Origin: Janthinobacterium fluminis
GTDB lineage: Bacteria > Pseudomonadota > Gammaproteobacteria > Burkholderiales > Burkholderiaceae_D
DNA: 64,000 nucleotides
Reading direction: 5' to 3'
Assembly: GCF_028595325.1 (NCBI RefSeq)
Contig: NZ_JAQQXR010000011.1
Location: 62,001 to 126,000, forward strand
In this document: one piece after another, positions 9,015 through 17,203 of the stretch
Position numbering within the stretch: position 1 is the first letter of the stretch
Layout of the letters: the number at the start of each line of letters is the position of its first letter
Made by a program: the position numbers and the translations under genes
The notes under the pieces: generated by a model
The model's input: only the letters and a program-made list of their open reading frames with translations
Databases searched by the model: none
What the model was told of the DNA's origin: nothing

Positions 9015-9980
9015 TCATTGCCACTCCTGCCGGTAGTCATGTTCGTACAACTGCAAGTTACAATTGGGCAACTCAGGCCAGCCGGACTGGGCGCCGAACT
9101 GCGCCACCTGGGCGAACAGCCAGTTGCGGAAGGCGAGGACCTCGGGCCGCAGCAGGGTGTGCGGCGTGCAGACGAAGTAGTAGGCGTAGGGGCACTTGAC
9201 GGCCGTGTCGAACAAGCGCACCAGGTCGCCGCTGGCCAGTTCCGGCGCGACGATGACGTGGCGCGCCAGCGCGATGCCGTCGCCGTTGGCGGCGGCCCGT
9301 ATCAGCATCGCCAGGTCGTGGAAGACGATGCCGCCGCTCGGCTCGGCGACGTCGGTACCGGCCGCGCGCAGCCACGGCAGCCAGGGCTCGTCGTCGCCGC
9401 GCAGCATGTGGAATTGCGCCAGCTCGTGCGGCGTGGCCGGCAACTTGCCGCCGTTGTATTTGGGGCTGACGGCCGGATAGTAATAGTCGGCCATCAGTTT
9501 TTCCACCGTCAAGCCGGGATAGTTGCCGGTGCCGAAGCGGATGCCGACGTCGACGGCCTGGCGCTCCAGGTCGACCAATTGCCCGCTCGACTGCAGCACC
9601 ACCTCGACGTCCGGATACAGGTCGATGAAGTTGCCCAGGCGCGGCGCCAGCCAGCGCGCGGCGAACGAGGGCATGGCCGTGATCGTCAAGCGCTTTTGCC
9701 CGGCCGTCGCCTTCAGGGCCTCGGCCGCCGTGGCGATTTCCATCAGGGCCTTGCGCACGGTGGAGGCGAAGCGCTGGCCCTCGGCCGTGACGGTCAGGCG
9801 CTTACCCTTGCGCAGGAACAGGGCCACGCCCAACTCCTCCTCCAGGCCGCGGACCTGGTGGCTGACGGCGCCGTGGGTGACATGGATTTCCTCGGCGGCG
9901 CGGGAAAAATTCTCGTGGCGGGCCGCCGCTTCGAAGGCGCGCAAGGCGGCGAGGTTGGGCAAGCGACGCAGATCGGCCAT
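9015..9980 (-). CDS. LysR-family transcriptional regulator, GcvA-like
   Basis: The N-terminal winged helix-turn-helix (residues 1-65, LPNLAALRAFEAAARHENFS then THGAVSHQVRGLEEELG) is followed by a LysR substrate-binding domain (about 95-300). The start MADLRRLPNLAALRAFEAAAR is characteristic of the GcvA subgroup of LysR regulators. It is transcribed divergently from the DUF2917 gene, a common pairing in Oxalobacteraceae, so it probably controls that gene and itself from the palindrome-rich 150-bp intergenic region. The effector is not predictable from sequence. Confidence 0.92.
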   Translation of the reverse strand: MADLRRLPNLAALRAFEAAARHENFSRAAEEIHVTHGAVSHQVRGLEEELGVALFLRKGKRLTVTAEGQRFASTVRKALMEIATAAEALKATAGQKRLTITAMPSFAARWLAPRLGNFIDLYPDVEVVLQSSGQLVDLERQAVDVGIRFGTGNYPGLTVEKLMADYYYPAVSPKYNGGKLPATPHELAQFHMLRGDDEPWLPWLRAAGTDVAEPSGGIVFHDLAMLIRAAANGDGIALARHVIVAPELASGDLVRLFDTAVKCPYAYYFVCTPHTLLRPEVLAFRNWLFAQVAQFGAQSGWPELPNCNLQLYEHDYRQEWQ

Positions 9981-10099
9981 ATTTTTTATGTGAGAAAAAT
10001 GAGCAAGCGATGGGAAAATATATCATTTTGCTGCGACGCACACAAGACGTAAGATGACGTTGTCCGGCGCTGACATCCGAGGATCGAAACCTTCGATCC
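9981..10099. promoter_or_regulatory. LysR/DUF2917 divergent control region with three palindromes
   Basis: Between the two divergent genes lie an inverted repeat ATTTTT-N8-AAAAAT (9981-10000), a 15-bp palindrome AAAATATATCATTTT with the LysR-type T-N11-A form (10015-10029), and a perfect GGATCGAA-N3-TTCGATCC hairpin (10081-10099) upstream of the DUF2917 start. The AT-rich character stands out from the GC-rich surroundings. Assignment as operator sites is inference. Confidence 0.5.
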
Positions 10100-10131
10100 A
10101 GCACGCCGGCCCCTACTGAATGGTGAACATC

Positions 10132-10464
10132 ATGAGAGAATTATTCGCAAACAGCCTGAATCTCGAAGCTGGCCAGGTAGTGTCCGGCGTGGCCCGCCAG
10201 AAACGCAACCTGCGCATCGCCAGCGGCCGCGTCTGGATCACCGTCGAGGGCGAACTGTGCGATTACTGGCTCGGCGCCGGCGACACCTTCACCGTCCCGA
10301 CCGGCCGCCTGCTCGTCATCGAGGCCGACCACCAGGCCAGCCGCGTCGACTTCATCAGCAGCCGCAAGCCGTCCGCCGCCGGCGGCCTGCTCACCCAACT
10401 GAGCCAGCTGGCACAGCGCCTGCTCGCCAGCAAACCCGGCGCCGCCCCGTGCGCCTCGCGCTAA
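10132..10464 (+). CDS. DUF2917 domain-containing protein
   Basis: A 110-residue protein of the DUF2917 family, which is common in Burkholderiales and has no established function. The core shows the family pattern RIASGRVWITVEGELCDYWL followed by GAGDTFTVPTGRLLVIEA, a small cupin-like beta fold. The start at 10132 is preferred because GGTGA sits five bases upstream; an ATG at 10120 would add four residues. There is no signal peptide. A strong bidirectional terminator follows 35 bp after the stop, so it is transcribed alone, divergently from the LysR gene. Confidence 0.85.
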   Translation: MRELFANSLNLEAGQVVSGVARQKRNLRIASGRVWITVEGELCDYWLGAGDTFTVPTGRLLVIEADHQASRVDFISSRKPSAAGGLLTQLSQLAQRLLASKPGAAPCASR

Positions 10465-10498
10465 GGCGCCCCGGCATGATCGCGGCGCCGCCGCCACG

Positions 10499-10538
10499 AA
10501 AAAAAAGCCGCGAATATTGAATTTCGCGGCTTTTTTTG
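10499..10538 (+). terminator. strong bidirectional intrinsic terminator after the DUF2917 gene
   Basis: An A-run, the stem AAGCCGCGAA / TTTCGCGGCTT around a short TATTGAA loop, and a run of seven T residues form a textbook rho-independent terminator usable in both directions. It also lies only about 35 bp before the ribosome binding site of the next small gene. Confidence 0.92.
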
Positions 10539-10583
10539 TGTCCTACTGTGCAATGGCGGCGCGCACGCCTGCAGGAGGGGCGA

Positions 10584-10718
10584 ATGGAAACGAGCAGCGT
10601 GACTGAAATCGCCACGCTTGCTCATGCGCTGCGCAACACCGTGCAAATGGATATCAGCGCTGTCTACGATAGTTTTCCGCTGCCGGAGGGAATGCGTGAT
10701 GACGATTGCAATTTTTAG
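10584..10718 (+). CDS. 44-residue hypothetical protein upstream of the DUF4325 gene
   Basis: I do not recognise this small ORF. It begins METSSVTEIATLAHALRN, is mildly acidic overall (C-terminus GMRDDDCNF), and has no signal peptide or membrane segment. A strong Shine-Dalgarno AGGAGGGG precedes the ATG by a normal distance, which supports translation. Its last 20 bases overlap the start of the DUF4325 gene in another frame, suggesting translational coupling. Base composition is visibly less GC-rich than in the flanking housekeeping genes. It could be a partner peptide of the STAS-like protein, a leader peptide, or the remnant of a longer partner gene. Confidence 0.55.
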   Translation: METSSVTEIATLAHALRNTVQMDISAVYDSFPLPEGMRDDDCNF

Positions 10719-11004
10719 CGTTGGCATTGAGGACCTTGCCAAAGAGCTGACGACCCGGCCGGTAGGCGCACAGGCGCGAGCACAGTTGCTGGCCTTGCTA
10801 GACGAACACGACGGCATTGATATCGACTTCCACAACCGCAGCCTGACGCCCTCGTTTGCCGACGAATGCATAGGCCAGCTCGCGGCTCAGCTTGGACTGG
10901 AGGATTTCAAGCAGCGCGTCAAGCTAAGGAACCTCAGCGCATCGAGCCGCCCCCTGGTCAAGCACGTGATACTCACCCGTTGCGCCGCCGCCATGCCGCA
11001 TTAA
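10699..11004 (+). CDS. STAS-like domain (DUF4325) protein
   Basis: The 101-residue product matches the DUF4325 STAS-like pattern: a beta strand with acidic residues (GIDIDFHNRS), the signature LTPSFADECIGQLA, and a terminal strand with an arginine (VKHVILTRC). STAS folds act as anti-anti-sigma switches or ligand domains, and DUF4325 genes are often paired with a histidine-kinase-like ATPase gene. No such ATPase lies here. The ATG at 10699 has GGAGGG upstream and overlaps the preceding 44-codon ORF by 20 bp. The pair is bounded by terminators on both sides and is lower in GC, which suggests lateral acquisition. The family call is by pattern only. Confidence 0.75.
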   Translation: MTIAIFSVGIEDLAKELTTRPVGAQARAQLLALLDEHDGIDIDFHNRSLTPSFADECIGQLAAQLGLEDFKQRVKLRNLSASSRPLVKHVILTRCAAAMPH

Positions 11005-11107
11005 ACGCCCCCTGCGACCGCTTCCATGGTGCGGACAGCATCGACGGGATCACATTTCAAAACCACGCCATCAGCAGCCAAGAGTACGCGGGCAGGCAGC
11101 GGAAATG

Positions 11108-11131
11108 AAAACGCCCTCTTTGCAGAGGGCG
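11108..11131 (-). terminator. intrinsic terminator of ychF
   Basis: On the minus strand a perfect 8-bp stem (CGCCCTCT / AGAGGGCG) closed by a GCAA tetraloop is followed by TTTTC. It lies about 60 bp past the ychF stop codon. Confidence 0.85.
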
Positions 11132-11192
11132 AACCGGGCATTTCCACGCAGATCAGAAATATTCTGAAATCGCTAGAAAGCGCTTTGACAAC

Positions 11193-12284
11193 TTAGACGT
11201 TGAACAGGAAGTTCAACACGTCGCCATCCTTGACCACATATTCCTTGCCCTCGGCGCGCATCTTGCCCGCCTCTTTCGCGCCGGCCTCGCCCTTGTAGGT
11301 GATGAAGTCGTCGTAGGCGATGGTCTGGGCGCGGATGAAGCCGCGCTCGAAGTCGGTGTGGATCACGCCGGCCGCCTGCGGGCCCGTGTCGCCGATGTGG
11401 ATGGTCCAGGCGCGCACTTCCTTGACGCCGGCCGTGAAGTAGGTCTGCAGGCCGAGCAGCTTGTAGGCGGCGCGGATCAGACGGTCCAGGCCGGGCTCGG
11501 CCATGCCCATGTCGCTCAGGAAGGCTTCCTTGTCGGCGTCGTCGAGGTCGGCGATTTCCGATTCGATCGAGGCGCAGATGGCGACCATGGGCGCATTCTG
11601 CGACTTGGCGTAGGCGGCCAGCTGGTCCAGTAGCGGATTGTTTTCAAAGCCGGAATCGGAGACGTTGCCGACGTACATGGCCGGCTTGGCCGTGATCAGG
11701 CACAACGGCTTGATCAGCAGCATTTCATCGGCGTCCAGGCCCATCGCGCGCACCGGCTTCGCTTCGTTCAGGTGCGGCATCATGCGTTCGAGCAGCGCGA
11801 CCAGCTTGGTCGCGTCCTTGTCCCCGGAGCGGGCTTTCTTGTTTTCGCGGTGGATGGCTTTTTCCACGGTGCCCATGTCGGCCAGCGCCAGTTCCGTCTG
11901 GATCACTTCGATGTCGTCCAGCGGGCTGATCTTGCCGGCCACGTGGATCACATTGTCGTCCTCGAAGCAGCGCACGACGTTGACGATGGCGTCCGTTTCG
12001 CGGATGTGCGAGAGGAACTGGTTGCCCAGGCCCTCGCCCTTCGACGCGCCCGCCACGAGGCCGGCGATGTCGACGAATTCAACGATGGCGTTGACCATGC
12101 GCTCGGGCTTGACGATCGCCGCCAGCGCAGCCATGCGCGGGTCCGGCACTTCGACGACGCCGACGTTCGGCTCGATGGTGCAGAACGGGTAGTTTTCGGC
12201 CGGAATGCCGGCCTTGGTCAGGGCGTTGAAAAGGGTGGACTTGCCGACGTTAGGCAGGCCGACGATGCCGCATTGGAGACTCAT
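11193..12284 (-). CDS. ychF: redox-regulated ATPase YchF (Obg family)
   Basis: YchF is a universally conserved Obg-related P-loop protein that hydrolyses ATP, associates with ribosomes and modulates oxidative stress responses. The G domain starts at once with [19 protein letters not shown] (P loop), followed by the switch region [20 protein letters not shown] and the NxxE-type specificity segment. The C-terminal TGS domain ends [13 protein letters not shown]. At 363 residues it has the standard length. It belongs to the pth-ychF neighbourhood usual in proteobacteria, but here a plus-strand transglutaminase-like gene separates the two. Confidence 0.97.
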   Translation of the reverse strand: MSLQCGIVGLPNVGKSTLFNALTKAGIPAENYPFCTIEPNVGVVEVPDPRMAALAAIVKPERMVNAIVEFVDIAGLVAGASKGEGLGNQFLSHIRETDAIVNVVRCFEDDNVIHVAGKISPLDDIEVIQTELALADMGTVEKAIHRENKKARSGDKDATKLVALLERMMPHLNEAKPVRAMGLDADEMLLIKPLCLITAKPAMYVGNVSDSGFENNPLLDQLAAYAKSQNAPMVAICASIESEIADLDDADKEAFLSDMGMAEPGLDRLIRAAYKLLGLQTYFTAGVKEVRAWTIHIGDTGPQAAGVIHTDFERGFIRAQTIAYDDFITYKGEAGAKEAGKMRAEGKEYVVKDGDVLNFLFNV

Positions 12285-12516
12285 GGAAAACCTTTAATAA
12301 TCAAAGCACGGCTGCGCCGGAGAGCGGCGCGGCGGCGGTGCTGTTAGCGAAAACGGGGCGCATCGCCGCATTTCCGGGAAATGGTGTTGTTTTGCAGCGT
12401 TCAGGGGTCAATTGTAACCTTCCCGCCGATGGTATTCAAAAGAGTTATGCTGCGGGGAGGCCAAGTTGCGTTGGCTCAAGAGGCTTTGCGGCCGGCACAC
12501 TACCATTCCGGAACCC

Positions 12517-12537
12517 GTCCGCCGTCCGCCGTCCGCC
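12517..12537. repeat. 7-bp tandem repeat (GTCCGCC x3) in the transglutaminase leader
   Basis: Three exact copies of GTCCGCC lie immediately before the Shine-Dalgarno region of the gene starting at 12550. Confidence 0.9.
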
Positions 12538-12549
12538 AAGGAGTCCGAC

Positions 12550-14415
12550 ATGCGCATCGCCTTCCCGTCCCCGCGGCGCGTCGCGGCCGCCCTGCTGTGC
12601 GCGGCCGCCTGCTGCGGCGCGCAGGCCCGCGACACCGGCACCGACGCCGCCGTCGTCATCGAGCGCTACGCGCAATCGTATGTCGTCGCCGCCGACGGCA
12701 GTTACACGCTGACGGTCGACGATGAGCGCAGCATCGTGCTGGAACGGGCCATCGGCCCGCATGGCCAGTATTACATCAGCTACAACGGCACGCTCGACAG
12801 CGTCGGCGCCATCGCCGCCTATACGGAAAAGCCGGACGGGCGCCGCCTCGCCGTCGGCCCGGCGCAGATCCGCGACCAGCACGAACCGCTGTCGGCCGAG
12901 GCGCCGATGTTCCAGGATATCCGCGTCAAGGTGATCGTCTTCCCCGACGTGGCCGTCGGCGACCGGCTGGTGCTGCACTATGTGCTGACGCGCTCGGGCG
13001 CCCTGTTCCCCGGCCACTTCGAGGATTTGTCGTCGTCGCAGTTTTTCCTCAACAAGGCTTTCAGCCTGCGCTACGACTTGCCCGAGGATATGCCGCTGTA
13101 CGCGGACGCCGTCGGCTTCGCGCCCGTCGCCATCGCCAGCCCGCCGGGACGGCGGCGCTACCAGTGGAATTACATACCGGGCGAAAACAGCCGCATCGAG
13201 GCCGACTCCGTCAGCTACCTCGACTACGGCAAGCGCCTGGCCGTGTCGACCTTCGGCGGCTACGCCGCCTTCGCCCGCGCCTACGAGGCCGGCGCGCGCG
13301 GCAAGGCGGCCGTGACGCCGGCCATCGCCGCGCTGGCGCGGCAGTTGACGGCCAGCCGCACCGACCCTCGCAGCCAGGCCCTGGCGCTGAGCGACTGGGT
13401 GCGCAAGCATATCCGCTATGTCGCCGTCTACATCGGCCCGGGCGGCGTCGTGCCGCACGCGGCCGACAGCGTGCTGGCGCAGCGCTACGGCGACTGCAAG
13501 GACCATGCGGTGCTGCTGGAAGCCTTGCTGGCGGCGGCCGGCATCGACAGCAGCGGCGCGCTGCTCAACAACGGCAATGTGTTCCGCCTGCCGGACGCGC
13601 CGACGCTGGGCATTTTCAACCACATCATCACCTATATTCCCAGCCTGGACCTGTATCTCGACCCGACCGCCGAGACGATCGCGGCCGGCTATCTGCCGAA
13701 GCAGGATCTGGGCAAGCCCGTGCTGCTGCTCAAGTCCGGCCGGCTGGCCGCGACGCCGGCGTCGCAGGCCGAGCACAGCCGGAACAGGATCACTTTCCAG
13801 ATCGGCAAGAACGGCAACAGCCTGTTCCGCGTCACCAAGACCAGCGCCGGCGCCATCGCCGAGCCCTACCGGCAGGCGCTGCGCGGCACCGGCCAGGCCG
13901 AGCGCGACGCCCTCGTCGAGCGCATGCTGCAGGGTGTCGGCCAGCGCGGCTATGGCGTCGTCGATCCGGGCCGGCTCGACGGCAACGGCGACGAGTATCA
14001 GATGGTGTTTGCGGGAGTGAGCGACAACTTCGCCAATTTGCCCGGCCAGGCGGGCATCGCCACGGCCTTCAGTTTTTGGGGCGGGGTCGCCGAAACGGTC
14101 TACGCGCTGGCGCAGGAGAAGGAGCGCAGCCAGGACTATATCTGCCCGGCCGTCGACAGCGAGGATGAAACGCGCTTCGAGTTTGCGCCCGAGGTCAGCA
14201 TTCTGGCGCTGCCGGCGGAACTGGCGCTGCGCCAGGGGCAGCTCGACTACCGCGCCGACTATCGGCGCGCGGGCAATACCGTGACGGTGCGGCGCAGCCT
14301 GAAGTTCAAGCCGGCGGGCATGGTTTGCACGGCCGCCGACTTCCAGCGCCTGCGGCCGCTGGTCGAGCAGATGGTGCGCGACCTGAAAAGCCAGGTCATC
14401 GTCGAGGTGCGCTAA
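12550..14415 (+). CDS. DUF3857 and transglutaminase-like domain protein, exported
   Basis: The 621-residue protein starts with a signal peptide (MRIAFPSPRRVAAALLCAAA, cleavage near GAQARD). A DUF3857 beta-rich domain follows (about residues 30-200), then a transglutaminase-like cysteine protease fold (about 245-410) with the catalytic triad visible as Cys in RYGDCKDHAVLLEALL, His in FNHIITYIPS and Asp in LYLDPTAE. Such proteins are thought to act on peptides or cell-wall components in the periplasm; substrates are unknown. The ATG at 12550 has AAGGAG upstream; an earlier ATG at 12466 lacks one and would bury the signal peptide. It is inserted opposite to its neighbours between ychF and pth. 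Confidence 0.88.
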   Translation: MRIAFPSPRRVAAALLCAAACCGAQARDTGTDAAVVIERYAQSYVVAADGSYTLTVDDERSIVLERAIGPHGQYYISYNGTLDSVGAIAAYTEKPDGRRLAVGPAQIRDQHEPLSAEAPMFQDIRVKVIVFPDVAVGDRLVLHYVLTRSGALFPGHFEDLSSSQFFLNKAFSLRYDLPEDMPLYADAVGFAPVAIASPPGRRRYQWNYIPGENSRIEADSVSYLDYGKRLAVSTFGGYAAFARAYEAGARGKAAVTPAIAALARQLTASRTDPRSQALALSDWVRKHIRYVAVYIGPGGVVPHAADSVLAQRYGDCKDHAVLLEALLAAAGIDSSGALLNNGNVFRLPDAPTLGIFNHIITYIPSLDLYLDPTAETIAAGYLPKQDLGKPVLLLKSGRLAATPASQAEHSRNRITFQIGKNGNSLFRVTKTSAGAIAEPYRQALRGTGQAERDALVERMLQGVGQRGYGVVDPGRLDGNGDEYQMVFAGVSDNFANLPGQAGIATAFSFWGGVAETVYALAQEKERSQDYICPAVDSEDETRFEFAPEVSILALPAELALRQGQLDYRADYRRAGNTVTVRRSLKFKPAGMVCTAADFQRLRPLVEQMVRDLKSQVIVEVR

Positions 14416-14417
14416 GC

Positions 14418-14449
14418 TAAACTGTATGCAACTTAAACTGTATGCAACT
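14418..14449. repeat. 16-bp tandem duplication spanning the pth stop codon
   Basis: TAAACTGTATGCAACT occurs twice with no gap (14418-14433 and 14434-14449). The second copy encodes the last residues and stop region of pth; the first lies in the 17-bp gap before the convergent transglutaminase stop. Confidence 0.95.
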
Positions 14450-15017
14450 GCATGGTGGCAATGTCGAGCTTGCCTTCGCAGGCCAGCGGCAGCACGCGCA
14501 GGCTTTTCTCGATCGCTTCCTCGATCAGCACCTGCTCTTCCTTGCGCGGCCGGTGCAGCACGAAGTCGGCCACGGCCTGCTGCGACGCCGTCGTGCGCGG
14601 GTGGCCGATGCCCAGGCGCAGGCGCCAGTAGTCTTGCGTGCCGAGCGCGGCGCTGATGTCTTTCAAGCCGTTGTGGCCGCCCGCCGAACCGCCCTTCTTC
14701 AGCTTGGCGATGCCGGGCGCGAGATCGAGCTCGTCGTGCACCACCAGCACCTCGTCGGGGGCGATCTTGTAGAAGCGGGCCAGCGCGCCGACCGACTGGC
14801 CGGAGCGGTTCATGAAGGTTTGCGGCTCCAGCAGCCACACTTCGCGGCCGGCGATGGCCGTCTTGGCGACGAATGCGTTAAAGCGCGACTCGCGCTGCAG
14901 GCGCGTGCCGGGCAGGCTGTTGGCCAGCTGGTCCACCAGCCAGAAGCCGGCGTTGTGGCGGGTTTGTTCGTATTCGGGGCCGGGGTTGCCGAGGCCGACG
15001 ATCAGGCGAATGGGCAT
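14433..15017 (-). CDS. pth: peptidyl-tRNA hydrolase
   Basis: Pth releases tRNA from prematurely dissociated peptidyl-tRNA in the cytoplasm. The 194-residue protein shows all family landmarks: [19 protein letters not shown] with the catalytic His (residue 21), FMNRSGQSV, the conserved HDELDLAPG with catalytic Asp, and [13 protein letters not shown]. The C-terminal [15 protein letters not shown] is within normal range although its DNA overlaps a 16-bp duplication. It follows rplY, separated by a strong terminator, so it probably has its own promoter. Confidence 0.97.
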   Translation of the reverse strand: MPIRLIVGLGNPGPEYEQTRHNAGFWLVDQLANSLPGTRLQRESRFNAFVAKTAIAGREVWLLEPQTFMNRSGQSVGALARFYKIAPDEVLVVHDELDLAPGIAKLKKGGSAGGHNGLKDISAALGTQDYWRLRLGIGHPRTTASQQAVADFVLHRPRKEEQVLIEEAIEKSLRVLPLACEGKLDIATMQLHTV

Positions 15018-15062
15018 GGCGTTCTGACAAAAAGAAAAATCCGATTATCGCGGAAAATGGGC

Positions 15063-15093
15063 GATAAAAAACCCGCCAGGCGGGTTTTTTATC
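15063..15093 (-). terminator. bidirectional terminator between rplY and pth
   Basis: A perfect palindrome with stem AAAAAACCCGCC / GGCGGGTTTTTT lies 36 bp after the rplY stop on the minus strand and before pth. The A and T runs make it active in either direction. Confidence 0.92.
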
Positions 15094-15129
15094 GATGCGG
15101 CCGCGCGGGGCGGCCGCTTCAGGCAAAAA

Positions 15130-15753
15130 TTACTTCTTGCCTTTTTTGGCTGCAGGAGCCGCGTCGGCTGCTGGAGCGGCTTCGGCGGACACGTGGCCTG
15201 GTGGCACCAGAGCGGTGGCAACGGTTTGGTTCTTGCCGTGAGCGATCACGGTCACGCCTTCTGGCAAGGTCAGGTCGGCCAGGTGGACCGAGTGGCCGAC
15301 GTCGATGTTCGACAGGTCAACGGTGATGAACTCTGGCAGTTTGCCTGGCAGGCAGGACACTTCCACTTCGTTCAGCACGTGGCTGATCGTTGCGGCGTGC
15401 AGTTTCACGGCTGGCGATACTTCAGCGTTGGCGAAGTGCAGCGCCACTTTCATCTGGATCGCTTTGTCAGCCAGAACGCGCTGGAAGTCAGCGTGCAGGA
15501 CCAATTGTTTGTACGCGTGGACTTGGAAGTCGCGCAGCAGCACTGGCTGGCTGACGCCGTCGATTTCCAGATCCAGGATCGACGAGTGGAACACTTCTTT
15601 TTTCAGCGCGTGGTACAGCGCGTTGTGGTCCAGCGAGATCGTCACCGGGGCTTCGGTGCCACCGTAGACGATACCTGGGGTTTGGCCGGAAATACGCAGG
15701 CGGCGGCTCGCTCCGGTACCTTGCAGATCACGTTTGAATGCGATAACTTTCAT
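15130..15753 (-). CDS. rplY: 50S ribosomal protein L25/general stress protein Ctc
   Basis: L25 binds 5S rRNA in the large ribosomal subunit. The 207-residue product is the long CTC form: an N-terminal L25 domain ([20 protein letters not shown], about 1-95) plus a C-terminal TL5-like beta domain and an Ala/Lys-rich tail ending [10 protein letters not shown]. The ATG at 15753 has GGAG at the right distance and starts the conserved domain; the longer in-frame extension to 15798 runs through leader hairpins and is unlikely to be coding. Codon use is noticeably less GC-biased than in neighbours, as expected for a highly expressed gene. Confidence 0.96.
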   Translation of the reverse strand: MKVIAFKRDLQGTGASRRLRISGQTPGIVYGGTEAPVTISLDHNALYHALKKEVFHSSILDLEIDGVSQPVLLRDFQVHAYKQLVLHADFQRVLADKAIQMKVALHFANAEVSPAVKLHAATISHVLNEVEVSCLPGKLPEFITVDLSNIDVGHSVHLADLTLPEGVTVIAHGKNQTVATALVPPGHVSAEAAPAADAAPAAKKGKK

Positions 15754-15763
15754 TTGTTGCTCC

Positions 15764-15820
15764 AAAAAGAACAAGGCTTGCGCCTTGCGTTGCGACATCC
15801 CCCGCGACCAGGGGATGTCG
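15764..15820 (-). promoter_or_regulatory. rplY leader with two stem-loops, the second terminator-like (candidate attenuator)
   Basis: On the minus strand the leader holds a perfect 10-bp stem CGACATCCCC / GGGGATGTCG (15793-15820), then a 6-bp stem CAAGGC / GCCTTG with a GCAA loop (15772-15787), followed directly by TTCTTTTT and then the GGAG of rplY. The second hairpin plus T-run has the form of an intrinsic terminator placed just before the gene, a layout seen in attenuated ribosomal-protein leaders. Function is inferred. Confidence 0.55.
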
Positions 15821-15927
15821 AGAAATGGGCGCGGCAGCCGCGCCCAAGAAGACGGTGAAAACTACAGCGGCGCAACCGGCAATTGTGCCGGCCGCGCCGC
15901 TGAAAATACTGCTGATGCTGCCCGTAT

Positions 15928-15949
15928 CTTAGTCGATACTTAGTCGATA
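15928..15949. repeat. 11-bp tandem duplication spanning the prs stop codon
   Basis: CTTAGTCGATA occurs twice in direct tandem (15928-15938, 15939-15949). The inner copy contains the end of prs including its TAA; the outer copy repeats the same bases in the intergenic region. Confidence 0.95.
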
Positions 15950-16890
15950 AACAGCGAAATAACGGAATCGCCTTTGATAATGCGTTTAAACGTTTCAGCC
16001 AGCAGGGGCGCGCAGGTCAGTTGGCGGATCTTGCCGCAGGCCAGGGCCGCTTCCGACAGGGGAATCGTGTCGGTGACGACCAGCTCGTCCAGCGGCGAGG
16101 CGCTGATGCGCTCGATCGCCGGGCCGGACAGCACCGGGTGCGTGCAATAGGCGATGACTTTCTTGGCGCCGCGCTCTTTCAGCACTTCGGCCGCTTTCGT
16201 CAAGGTGCCTGCCGTGTCGACCATGTCATCCATGATCACGCAGTTGCGGCCTTCGACTTCGCCGATGATGTTCATCACTTCCGACACGTTCGCCTTCGGG
16301 CGGCGCTTGTCGATGATGGCCAGGTCGCAGCCGAGGCGTTTCGCCAGCGCGCGGGCGCGCACGACGCCGCCCACGTCCGGCGACACGACCAGCAAGTCCT
16401 GGTAATTCTTCTTTTGCAGGTCGCCCAGCAAAATCGGCGAGGCGTAGATATTGTCGACCGGGATATCAAAGAAGCCCTGGATCTGGTCGGCGTGCAAGTC
16501 CATGATCAGGACGCGCTCGACGCCGGCTTCTTCCAGCATGTTGGCGACGACTTTGGCGGAGATCGCCACACGCGCAGAGCGCGGGCGACGGTCTTGGCGG
16601 GCATAGCCGAAATACGGGATCGCGGCGGTGATGCGGCCGGCGGAAGCGCGTTTCAAGGCGTCGACCATCAGGATGATTTCCATCAGGCTGTCGTTGGTCG
16701 GAGCGCAGGTCGATTGCAAAACGAAGACATCCTTGCCGCGGACGTTTTCATTGATCTCGACCATCACTTCGCCGTCGGAGAATTTGGAAACGTTGGCCTT
16801 GCCGAGGGGGATGCCGAGATTTTTTGCGACCCCTTCTGCCAAAGCCGGATTAGCGTTGCCGGTAAAAACCATCAGGTTTTCGTAAGCCAT
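15940..16890 (-). CDS. prs: ribose-phosphate pyrophosphokinase
   Basis: Prs makes phosphoribosyl pyrophosphate from ribose-5-phosphate and ATP for purine, pyrimidine, histidine, tryptophan and NAD synthesis. The 316-residue protein carries the family signatures: [19 protein letters not shown], the flexible loop region [13 protein letters not shown], and the PRPP-binding motif [14 protein letters not shown]. Length and sequence are standard class I. It sits in the conserved block ispE-tRNA-Gln-prs-rplY and may be co-transcribed with the tRNA upstream. Confidence 0.97.
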   Translation of the reverse strand: MAYENLMVFTGNANPALAEGVAKNLGIPLGKANVSKFSDGEVMVEINENVRGKDVFVLQSTCAPTNDSLMEIILMVDALKRASAGRITAAIPYFGYARQDRRPRSARVAISAKVVANMLEEAGVERVLIMDLHADQIQGFFDIPVDNIYASPILLGDLQKKNYQDLLVVSPDVGGVVRARALAKRLGCDLAIIDKRRPKANVSEVMNIIGEVEGRNCVIMDDMVDTAGTLTKAAEVLKERGAKKVIAYCTHPVLSGPAIERISASPLDELVVTDTIPLSEAALACGKIRQLTCAPLLAETFKRIIKGDSVISLFID

Positions 16891-17049
16891 TGGAGGAGTC
16901 CCAAGAGGTAAGCGTTGATATCTTGAAAAGTCACTAGCCAGGCGAAAGCCCGGCTGGCGCTGTGTTTAGGATGACCCGCAGGGCGGGAGCATCAATCTTG
17001 CCCTGACTGGACGCCAACTTCGCATCGACAGATCTGCAGGGAAAATGAA

Positions 17050-17126
17050 TGGCAGGGGAAGAAGGATTCGAACCTTCGCATGCTGGAATCAAAATCCAGT
17101 GCCTTAACCAACTTGGCGATTCCCCT
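17050..17126 (-). tRNA. tRNA-Gln (anticodon TTG)
   Basis: On the minus strand a complete cloverleaf can be folded: acceptor stem AGGGGAA / TTCCCCT with discriminator G and encoded CCA, anticodon arm CTGGA-TTTTGAT-TCCAG placing TTG in the loop, and T arm GAAGG-TTCGAATC-CCTTC. TTG reads CAA, glutamine. It lies between ispE and prs, the usual place in betaproteobacteria. Confidence 0.97.
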
Positions 17127-17203
17127 ACGCAACTGACTGCTTTCCGTCACTAGGCCAGTATTCTAGCGCCTAATCAACGTAAAGCCAAATTTATTTTTCC
17201 TAC

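Noticed and set aside
12445..14838. A 797-codon minus-strand frame spanning the transglutaminase gene and part of pth
   Set aside because: It is out of frame with pth and antisense to a gene with signal peptide and catalytic triad.
16934..16960. Hairpin between tRNA-Gln and prs as a terminator
   Set aside because: The stem is imperfect and there is no proper T-run on the minus strand; tRNA-prs read-through remains likely.
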